Below, one piece after another: positions 44,598-50,549 of a stretch of 55,669 nucleotides of DNA. The position numbers were made by a program, and so were the translations under genes. A model generated the notes under the pieces. That model had not been told where the DNA came from. It saw only the letters and a list, made by a program, of their open reading frames with translations, and did not search any database. Numbering within the stretch: the first letter of the stretch is position 1; the number at the start of each line of letters is the position of its first letter. Source of the DNA: a virus; IMG/VR virus record IMGVR_UViG_3300037808_001257, positions 1 to 55,669 of that record, one strand, 5' to 3'.

Positions 44598-45505
44598 GAG
44601 CGATACCATGCCCTATATCTAAAGAGCGTTTTGAAGACCTCTATACTAAGCAATACTTAACACAGGAGCAGATTAACGAGTTGTTGATCTCTGAGGGTAT
44701 TGACTCAAGCATAAAGCGTATTGGTAGTTGGAGACTACGCTATGGGATTGAAACGGTATCTAAGTTTGATCGTCTTGAGTTACCAAAGATTGAGGGGGAG
44801 TTAAGATCAATCCTTATTGGTTCTATGCTAGGTGACGGTCGTATTGCTTTTCGTACTAACGCTTCACACTATGAGGAACGACACGCACCCAATCAGAAAG
44901 AGTATCTTGAGTGGAAGCAAGAGAAGTGGGGCGTGTGGTCATCTGGGGGTTTAGCTGTAGCGATGAGTAGGGAGTTCCCTAGTTATATCTTTCGCACCCA
45001 CGCTCACCCTATGCTGAATGAGTATCGAGACTTGTTCTATGAGGAGAGGGGTAAGGGGTGGAAAGTTGTTAAGTCTGATGTTATAGACCAAGTAGATGAG
45101 TTAGCTTTGGCTATGTGGTATCTCGATGATGGTCATGCAGGACATTGGCCTATTATTTGTTTTGGTGCAAAACAGGGGAGTCGAGCTAACGCTTACTTAA
45201 TCTTTGAGAAGTTTGGATTGCACCCAAGATGGAAAGTGGTAAAAGACACGAATGGTCAGTTCCATTTTCGAGAGGAAGATGCGGAGCGATTTATTGAGAT
45301 CATTAAGCCTCATGTACCCGATTGTATGTCTTACAAGTTGGACTTTGGTTTTCAAGGTCGTAACAATGCTATTAAGAAAAAGATGAACAAAGGTATCTTA
45401 GAGGAGTTGAGGGGTAAGGGTTGGAGTAAGCGTAGGATAGCTAAGTATCTTGATGTGGGATATAATACAGCAGATCGTTGGATGCGTAAGTTTGGGGTTG
45501 AGTAA
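44594..45505 (+). CDS. Free-standing LAGLIDADG homing endonuclease with terminal HTH domains
   Basis: 303 residues. Two LAGLIDADG-type helices are visible: ILIGSMLGDGRI and ALAMWYLDDGHAG, each ending with the catalytic Asp. The N-terminus (RFEDLYTKQYLTQEQINELL ... IKRIGSWRLRYGIE) and C-terminus (GWSKRRIAKYLDVGYNTADR) both look like helix-turn-helix DNA-binding units, an unusual bracket around the nuclease. The gene is flanked by identical terminators A and B and sits just behind the capsid gene, a typical target of phage homing endonucleases. It probably cleaves the intergenic or capsid site in genomes that lack this block. Confidence 0.88.
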   Translation: MRAIPCPISKERFEDLYTKQYLTQEQINELLISEGIDSSIKRIGSWRLRYGIETVSKFDRLELPKIEGELRSILIGSMLGDGRIAFRTNASHYEERHAPNQKEYLEWKQEKWGVWSSGGLAVAMSREFPSYIFRTHAHPMLNEYRDLFYEERGKGWKVVKSDVIDQVDELALAMWYLDDGHAGHWPIICFGAKQGSRANAYLIFEKFGLHPRWKVVKDTNGQFHFREEDAERFIEIIKPHVPDCMSYKLDFGFQGRNNAIKKKMNKGILEELRGKGWSKRRIAKYLDVGYNTADRWMRKFGVE

Positions 45506-45521
45506 GAGATCTCAGATTAAA

Positions 45522-45552
45522 CCTCATTTCCCTTTGGGAGATGGGGTTTTTT
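45522..45552 (+). terminator. Terminator B, duplicate of terminator A
   Basis: Identical to terminator A over 46 bases (45505-45550), with TTTTTT after the stem. It ends the membrane-protein/endonuclease transcript. Confidence 0.85.
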
Positions 45553-45570
45553 CGTTTTTATAATAGTTTT

Positions 45571-45583
45571 TTTGTTTGTTTAT
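45571..45583 (+). promoter_or_regulatory. Candidate phage promoter element TTTGTTTGTTTAT (copy 5)
   Basis: An exact copy of the 13-mer, immediately downstream of terminator B and 50 bases before ATG 45634. Confidence 0.4.
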
Positions 45584-45633
45584 CTTCTCTGTTAGGTGTT
45601 GTTATCTTTAATAACACACATGGAGAAATGATT

Positions 45634-46038
45634 ATGAGAAGATCAGCATCAGAAATACTTAGAGACTTAGAAAAAAGAGTAGCAACGCTTGAATATAGAG
45701 ACTCTAAATTAGAGGTCTATGTTCAGGTTGAGTTTGATGATCAAGATGGTAGTCGCCCATTTATAGATAAAAGAACCTTTCGCAACATAGAAGACCTAGT
45801 AGGTTTCCTTAAAAGTTCGCATCCAGATAATGGTAAGTATGACGAGCTAGTAGATAATAGAAATAAAGAAGTAAAATCTATCTCTGCCTTGAGGGTTGGT
45901 AAACTGGTTCAGCTTTTAACTGTGACGGAGGATGAAACCGTCACCGCCTCAATTCTCATTGTAAAAGCCAATAATTTGGATCTGGTACAGCTAGGTAGAG
46001 CACTCTTTGATGATCTTTATGATAAATATAAGAGTTAA
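45634..46038 (+). CDS. Hypothetical protein with N-terminal RSASEIL tag, 134 aa
   Basis: ATG 45634 is eight bases after GGAG; ATG 45628 is too close to it. The first 20 residues, MRRSASEILRDLEKRVATLE, match the start of the gene at 46171 and more loosely that at 16553. The rest is an alpha/beta protein without a recognised fold. The gene has its own promoter-like motif and terminator, i.e. a self-contained cassette. A shared leader on unrelated bodies suggests a common targeting or processing signal. Confidence 0.6.
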   Translation: MRRSASEILRDLEKRVATLEYRDSKLEVYVQVEFDDQDGSRPFIDKRTFRNIEDLVGFLKSSHPDNGKYDELVDNRNKEVKSISALRVGKLVQLLTVTEDETVTASILIVKANNLDLVQLGRALFDDLYDKYKS

Positions 46039-46069
46039 TAACTTCTGTATTGCAATTTTAAAACGCTCT

Positions 46070-46093
46070 ATTTCCTTCGGGTGTTGGGGTTTT
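46070..46093 (+). terminator. Terminator C, degenerate copy
   Basis: Resembles terminators A and B in sequence (ATTTCC ... GTTGGGGTTTTCTCG), but the stem is interrupted by mismatches. It lies between the two tagged genes. Function is probably weaker. Confidence 0.45.
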
Positions 46094-46170
46094 CTCGTTT
46101 CTAGGATAGTTCTTTTATTATTGCATATAAGTGTTGTTATCCCCCTTTAGCTACATATGGAGAAATAAAA

Positions 46171-46788
46171 ATGAGAAGAACAGCATCAGAAATAATTAAT
46201 GACCTTGAGATCAGGGTAGCCCGTCTTGAAAGAACAGCATTAGTTGAAGGAACACCAAAAGTAGCTCAATTACATATCCAAGCAAAAAGCTATGATCGTG
46301 TATTTTACTCTCCAAAGCCATTCACTTCTTTTCGTAATGTAAGTCAAGATCAAGGCTACACACTATACGAGAAGCCTAAAGGTCTTTGGTACTCTTGTGG
46401 TAAGGATTGGAAATATTTTGTTCAGACAAATATGGAACATGCAAGATATCCTCACAAATATTTACTTGAAGTAAATCTTAATCGTATGTGTGTGGTACGA
46501 ACAGAAAAAGAGTTATTGAAATTTAGTGAGAAATATGGAGAGCTAGAAAAACCAGATATTAACTTTAAGGGTGATAAAGGAAGATGGGCAGTTGATTGGA
46601 ACAAGGTATCAAGAGACTATGATGGGATAGAGATATGTCCGTACATAGATATTGATTGGAGCTTGAAAGAGTATTATAAATGGTACGATTTTTGGGATGT
46701 GGCAAGTGGCTGTATTTGGGGTAAGGGTGCAATTAAAGATATTACTGAAGTTGACAGCGACATGGGAGATAACGAGTTCCGCTATTAG
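46171..46788 (+). CDS. Hypothetical tagged protein with KPKGLWYS motif
   Basis: GGAGAAATAAAA precedes the ATG. After the tag MRRTASEIINDLEIRVARLE, the 205-residue protein has a distinctive body: FTSFRNVSQDQGYTLYEKPK, GLWYSCGKDWKYFV, then VSRDYDGIEICPYIDID and WDVASGCIWGKGAI. I recall similar KPxGLWxS ... YDGIEI ... WDVASGCIW proteins in viruses as an uncharacterised family. The beta-rich order could fit an ADP-ribosyltransferase-like fold, but I cannot verify the catalytic triad. It is a one-gene cassette between terminators C and D. Confidence 0.6.
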   Translation: MRRTASEIINDLEIRVARLERTALVEGTPKVAQLHIQAKSYDRVFYSPKPFTSFRNVSQDQGYTLYEKPKGLWYSCGKDWKYFVQTNMEHARYPHKYLLEVNLNRMCVVRTEKELLKFSEKYGELEKPDINFKGDKGRWAVDWNKVSRDYDGIEICPYIDIDWSLKEYYKWYDFWDVASGCIWGKGAIKDITEVDSDMGDNEFRY

Positions 46789-46805
46789 AATAATCAGAGT
46801 TACTT

Positions 46806-46836
46806 CTCGCTAATCGTTAAGAAATAGCTTGCAACT
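46806..46836 (+). repeat. Repeat R, copy 2
   Basis: 29 of 31 bases match 43930-43960, which includes the end of the major capsid gene. Here it is non-coding and followed by terminator D. Confidence 0.85.
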
Positions 46837-46855
46837 TAAGGGTTCTAAGAAATAA

Positions 46856-46883
46856 CCTCATTTCCTTCAGGTAGTGGGGTTTT
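46856..46883 (+). terminator. Terminator D
   Basis: CCTCATTTCC (46856-46865) pairs with GGTAGTGGGG (46870-46879) apart from one mismatch, followed by TTTTCTCG. It is a near copy of terminators A and B. Confidence 0.75.
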
Positions 46884-46910
46884 CTCGTTTCTGATAGTTT
46901 TTCATTGGAG

Positions 46911-46939
46911 TTGACATTCTTCCTCTATTGTTCTTAAAT
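46911..46939 (+). promoter_or_regulatory. Sigma70-like promoter
   Basis: A perfect -35 TTGACA (46911-46916), a 17-base spacer and TTAAAT (46934-46939), 32 bases before ATG 46972. This is the best match to a standard host-type promoter that I see in the window. Confidence 0.55.
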
Positions 46940-46971
46940 ACCTTAGTAAGAAACTTAAGAGGTGTGTGTAT

Positions 46972-47187
46972 ATGTGTGACGATGATTTTGACGTTGAAGA
47001 AATAATGAGAGAAATACTCAACCCGAACCCTAAGTGGGAAGAAACACCCACACTAGGTGGAGATTCCCCCAAAGAGAAGCGAGTCTCCGAAATACATATC
47101 TCGGATAAGAATAACAAAAAGTTTGTATTTCCCGGAGACTTTATCGTTAGGTTTGAAGGCGATAAAGTGATCTGCTCATGTGGTTAA
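46972..47187 (+). CDS. Small acidic protein, 71 aa
   Basis: ATG 46972 follows AGAGG; the GTG at 46966 is less likely. The sequence is acidic at the N-terminus (MCDDDFDVEEIMREIL) and ends CSCG; three cysteines. No family recognised. It has its own good sigma70-like promoter, so it may be expressed early. It converges on the nuclease-like gene with a 12-base overlap. Confidence 0.6.
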   Translation: MCDDDFDVEEIMREILNPNPKWEETPTLGGDSPKEKRVSEIHISDKNNKKFVFPGDFIVRFEGDKVICSCG

Positions 47188-47757
47188 GTCTTTCAGTTCT
47201 TTTAAATTCTTGAAAGACTTTAAAAGATCAAACCTGTAAAAAGCAGATTTGTTTCTTATGTCTTTACACTTAACTAAAGTATCATTGAAGTTTTGAGGGT
47301 GGTTGACTGCGATTTTATCTGCAAGACCACACATATGAAAAGTCAGATTGTTTTCTTTTATTAAGATTATCTGAGGGTTTCTAGTAGGCGAAGAAGCACT
47401 GGGTTTCTTTAAGAGAGGAAACCAACCTTTCTCTACTGACTTAACACCTACGTTTAAGTTTAAAGCAGAGAGGTCACATACGTCGTATCTGAGTGACTCT
47501 CCTATAGAGAAATCTACGAACTTTACGCCTAAGAATATTTCTAAAGCACATTCTCCACCCCAACCTGTGTACCATCTTTTAATTAGAGATTTAGGGTCTC
47601 TAGCATATTCTATTTCTTTAGTCTTCTGTAAGACTATTTCTCGAACTTTTGATTTTATTTCTAAATCTTTTTCTGTGGGTATGTTTATTTTAGTAGAGTT
47701 TTTAACAATAAGTTCAGCATATTGCATATACTTAGTGTTGTAGTAGGGGGAATCCAT
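47176..47757 (-). CDS. Putative PD-(D/E)XK-type nuclease
   Basis: 193 residues on the reverse strand. The central part reads GWGGECALEIFLG, then YDVCDL, then NVGVKSVEKGW. This gives an E on a helix, a D before a short loop, and a strand ending V-K-S, the arrangement of the PD-(D/E)XK fold (E ... D ... xVK) in restriction-like and repair nucleases. Tyr/Trp residues around it could contact DNA. The start has no strong RBS; an internal ATG is possible. It might cut host DNA or act as a homing-type or anti-competitor nuclease. The motif match is suggestive, not decisive. Confidence 0.5.
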   Translation of the reverse strand: MDSPYYNTKYMQYAELIVKNSTKINIPTEKDLEIKSKVREIVLQKTKEIEYARDPKSLIKRWYTGWGGECALEIFLGVKFVDFSIGESLRYDVCDLSALNLNVGVKSVEKGWFPLLKKPSASSPTRNPQIILIKENNLTFHMCGLADKIAVNHPQNFNDTLVKCKDIRNKSAFYRFDLLKSFKNLKELKDLTT

Positions 47758-47845
47758 GTGTTTTAACCTGTTTCTGTTAAGATTTATGGTTCTTTTATAT
47801 CATATCATCGGTATGGTCTAACAATTCGTTTAAAGGAGAGAGAAG

Positions 47846-48790
47846 ATGACTTTTGAAAAAGGTAATTTTGTAAAGTTGGTCGCAACTACGACTATCCATC
47901 TGGGAAAAATAGAGAAAAATCTCTCTAAAGAGGATGTAGTGGAGTTTGATGGTTTTGAAGTGAAAGTTTTTGGTCAAACTGTACAGATGCCTGAGTTGAA
48001 GGCGGGCTTGAAGCGTGGTTGGTTGAAACTCCATGAAGGATCTTCTTCTTTGCCAACAGAAAAAGAAGCTGTTGTACCTACACAAGAACCTGCACTTAAG
48101 ATGAAAGTACAGAAAGTTTATGATGAGGAGCGTCCTGTTGCAGAAGTTAAAAAGAAGGAAACTGAATCAGAGAAGAAGAAGTTCCAGGTTATAGTTGAGC
48201 AACAAGAAAATGAGATTATCCCTGTAGCTAAGATCAAGAGTACAAGTGGAGCTACCATTGCAAGTGACAATGCTTCTTCTGGGATTCATGGCGAAGCCGT
48301 TACAATCAATTTAAAAACTGCCTCTAAAGTTAAGACTGTCCTTTCAGATGGTAGCCAAGTTTCTTCAGAGATCAACAGACTAGATAACGTTTCAGCCCGA
48401 CAAGAGTTTCCTATAGTCCGACAAGCTGAAGATGCAGTTGAAGTTTCTTCTTTTGTTGAAATGGCTTCAGAAGAATCTAGTGAGGAGCAACTAGATAATC
48501 TTTTAGAGAGTTTAGACACTCCCGATGAGCAAGCTTTAGAGGATGCTCAGTTATTGCAAGCCATTGAGGGAGAGATCGCTCCAGATCAAGGTGCAGTGAC
48601 GCTAGGTAAGAATGACTCTAAGTTGATTTCTTTGCCTGTAGGCGTAGATTGGGATATGTCTCCACATTGGTCAAAGCGAGCCAAGATCGCAGTTGAGAGA
48701 TATTCAGAGCACCTAGAAATCCTAGAAGCAATAAAAGCTGTAGAAACTAAAGGTGTGGTTAGAGCGATAAATAAGGGTCTTGAGGGATAA
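47846..48790 (+). CDS. Probable virion structural protein, 314 aa
   Basis: AAAGGAGAGAGAAG precedes the ATG. The N-terminal 75 residues form a small beta domain (KLVATTTIHLGKIEKNL; LKAGLKRGWLKLHEG), followed by a long charged, disordered middle. The C-terminal domain contains LPVGVDWDMSPHWSKRAKIA. I recall similar DWDM-xxHW-xxRAKIAVERY ends in proteins of uncharacterised phage structural clusters. Likely virion-associated. The gene diverges from the nuclease-like gene and converges on glutamine synthetase with only six bases between stops. Confidence 0.55.
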   Translation: MTFEKGNFVKLVATTTIHLGKIEKNLSKEDVVEFDGFEVKVFGQTVQMPELKAGLKRGWLKLHEGSSSLPTEKEAVVPTQEPALKMKVQKVYDEERPVAEVKKKETESEKKKFQVIVEQQENEIIPVAKIKSTSGATIASDNASSGIHGEAVTINLKTASKVKTVLSDGSQVSSEINRLDNVSARQEFPIVRQAEDAVEVSSFVEMASEESSEEQLDNLLESLDTPDEQALEDAQLLQAIEGEIAPDQGAVTLGKNDSKLISLPVGVDWDMSPHWSKRAKIAVERYSEHLEILEAIKAVETKGVVRAINKGLEG

Positions 48791-48796
48791 TAGTCT

Positions 48797-49816
48797 TTAT
48801 TTTGAAGATTCTACAATGACTTTTGCTACTCGATAAGGGTCCGCATTTGCATTTGGTCTTCGATCCTCAAAATAGCCTTTTTTATCTCTTGCGGTTGTGA
48901 TTGGGATTCTAACAGAAGCAGTTCTGTCAGAAACTCCCCATTTAAACTCGTCATAGCGACAGGTTTCATGTTTGCCTGTAAGTCGTATTTCATAACCGTC
49001 CCCATACTCGGAGAGGTGTTCAGAAATACGGTTTCCCATAGTAGACATTATTTCTTCTATTACGGCTAGACCTCCTTCAGATCTTGTAGCTTCTGTAGAA
49101 AAATTGATGTGCATTCCTGCTCCATTCCAATCTCCAGTGACAGGCTTCGGTTCGAGTGTTGCAGAAATATTATATTTCTCTCCTATTCTATAAAGTAGCC
49201 AACGTGCTACCCACAGACAATCTGAACCTGTTAGAGGGTCTACTCCCGGACCTCCTACTTGGAACTCCCATTGTCCTGGCATAACTTCCGCATTAATACC
49301 TGTAATCGGTATTTCAGAAGAAATACAAGCCGATAAGTGTTCCTCAACGAGTTCTCTGCCCGAAACTTCGTCTGCACCTACTCCACAGTAATAAGGTCCT
49401 TGTGCGGGAGGGTATCTTCTTTCTGACGGAAACCCTAAAGGTTTTGACCCAAGAAATAATGTATACTCTTGCTCAAACCCTACCCAAGCATCCAAGTTAG
49501 GTTTTTCGTTAAGAATCTCTCTCAACTTAGCTCTGTGGTTTGTAGGGTGTGGGTTTCCATCAACATCGTATACTTCGCAAAGAATGAGGACAGTGTGGAT
49601 TCCTTTTCTTGTGGGGTCAAAGCAATAGAACACAGGTTCTAAAACACAATCAGAGTTATTTCCTTCTGCTTGTTCTGTGGAAGAACCATCGAAAGACCAC
49701 TCAGGAAATACAGATAAGCTGATTTTATCTTCTATTTCGAGGACTCTTGTTTTTGATCTGATTCTTGACGTTGGGTTTCCACCGTCAATCCAAAGATATT
49801 CTGCAATCACATTCAT
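48797..49816 (-). CDS. Type II (eukaryote-type) glutamine synthetase
   Basis: Makes glutamine from glutamate, ammonia and ATP. The 339 residues, starting at the ATG after AAAGAGAGAAG, match GSII length and landmarks: AEYLWIDGGNPTSRIRSKTR, FPEWSFDGSSTEQAEGNNSD, PHPTNHRAKL, FEQEYTLF, PYYCGVGAD, GINAEVMPGQWEFQVG, TGDWNGAGMHINFSTE and the C-terminal RRPNANADPY. Metal and ATP site glutamates (EQE, NAEVMPGQWE) are intact, so it should be active. GSII is normal in eukaryotes and some bacteria; I know of few phage examples. It overlaps the DUF3310 gene by four bases in a reverse-strand operon. Confidence 0.95.
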   Translation of the reverse strand: MNVIAEYLWIDGGNPTSRIRSKTRVLEIEDKISLSVFPEWSFDGSSTEQAEGNNSDCVLEPVFYCFDPTRKGIHTVLILCEVYDVDGNPHPTNHRAKLREILNEKPNLDAWVGFEQEYTLFLGSKPLGFPSERRYPPAQGPYYCGVGADEVSGRELVEEHLSACISSEIPITGINAEVMPGQWEFQVGGPGVDPLTGSDCLWVARWLLYRIGEKYNISATLEPKPVTGDWNGAGMHINFSTEATRSEGGLAVIEEIMSTMGNRISEHLSEYGDGYEIRLTGKHETCRYDEFKWGVSDRTASVRIPITTARDKKGYFEDRRPNANADPYRVAKVIVESSK

Positions 49817-50034
49817 TGTGCTTCTCTCTTTCTGTCTATTTCTCTCTGTAGATACCATATTGCTTTTTTTAAATCCTCTTCCATTTGTTCTTCAGGTTTC
49901 TTACCTGCTCTCAGAATATACTTCAAAGCAGACCCTAAAGAGAAGTTCAACTTGTAAGACTCAATCACATCTATGGCTTCCATATTTTTAGATTGGTAGT
50001 GTTCAGGATGGTTTATTTTCTCGTATGCACTCAA
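49813..50034 (-). CDS. DUF3310-family phage protein
   Basis: 73 residues beginning at a TTG seven bases after AAGGAG. The pattern HPEHYQ ... EAIDVIESYKLNFSLGSALK followed by YILRAGKKPEEQMEEDLKKA is the signature of the DUF3310 family found in many phages, of uncertain function and sometimes annotated as nucleotide kinase without good proof. It is translated just before glutamine synthetase, with a four-base overlap (ATGA), so a link to nucleotide supply is plausible. Confidence 0.85.
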   Translation of the reverse strand: MSAYEKINHPEHYQSKNMEAIDVIESYKLNFSLGSALKYILRAGKKPEEQMEEDLKKAIWYLQREIDRKREAQ

Positions 50035-50050
50035 AATACTTCTCCTTCTT

Positions 50051-50225
50051 TCATAGGATAGTTAAAGCCCTCACCATTTCGCCTTGGATAAGTGGTGTGT
50101 TTTCTTTATATTCTTCTACCCAAGCCCATACTCTTTTATGCGATTATAAGAATCGTTTGGGTATATTAAAGAGACACCTTCGCTGTTATTTCTTTACATT
50201 CTTGGAGTTCTCGCTTGGAAAACAT
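50051..50225 (-). pseudogene. Small frameshifted gene upstream of the DUF3310-glutamine synthetase operon
   Basis: On the reverse strand, ATG 50225 follows AGCGAGG and opens MFSKRELQECKEITAKVSL. It then continues after a -1 shift (at CTTT) as LIYPNDSYNRIK and after a second -1 shift (at AAAA) as RVWAWVEEYKENTPLIQGEM, ending at 50051. Joined, it reads like a normal charged small protein of about 58 residues. Both shifts fall in homopolymers, so they may be sequencing errors as well as mutations. Its end lies 16 bases before DUF3310. Confidence 0.4.
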
Positions 50226-50502
50226 CATATTCTTAGAACCTCGCTCTACCTATGACGCTATGATTATTGGTGTCTGCTATACTATCGGTTTTGTTTGTCT
50301 GTCATATGATAAAGACAAGATAATACTGCATTTGAAAGAAGAAATATTAAGCGAGGATGCTAATGTTTCTGAAGAAGATGCAAACATCATGGCGATAGAG
50401 TTTTTCGAGTTTAACATTCTAGGTGCTTACATGGGAGAGGGTTCTCCTGTTTATATCTCAAAAACAGATTTGGAAGATGTGGTAGATTCTTCAGCGTTGT
50501 AG
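50215..50502 (+). CDS. Conserved phage protein with IIFLEPRSTYD start, 95 aa
   Basis: TTG 50215 lies eight bases after GGAG. The N-terminus IIFLEPRSTYDAMIIGV is a motif I recall from small proteins in structural regions of other uncharacterised phages, which supports this start over the internal ATG at 50260. It has a hydrophobic strand region (VCYTIGFVCLSYD) and an acidic helical remainder (LKEEILSEDANVSEED). No known function. Its start overlaps the divergent frameshifted small gene by 11 bases. Confidence 0.65.
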   Translation: MENIIFLEPRSTYDAMIIGVCYTIGFVCLSYDKDKIILHLKEEILSEDANVSEEDANIMAIEFFEFNILGAYMGEGSPVYISKTDLEDVVDSSAL

Positions 50503-50549
50503 TTTGTTGATATGTTTCCTTCTTTTACTTAAGAATGGAGGAGACGAAG

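Noticed and set aside
47795-48085. - strand ORF of 96 aa opposite the start of the virion-type gene at 47846
   Set aside because: It covers a divergent promoter region and the start of a well-supported gene and has no ribosome binding site.
50025-50255. + strand ORF of 76 aa
   Set aside because: It has no ribosome binding site. The opposite strand holds a more protein-like, though frameshifted, reading, and the region must carry the promoter of the glutamine synthetase operon.
50263-50283. TGCTATACT promoter copy inside the gene at 50215
   Set aside because: It matches the extended -10 at 20861 but lies inside a plausible coding sequence with no gene start nearby; probably chance.
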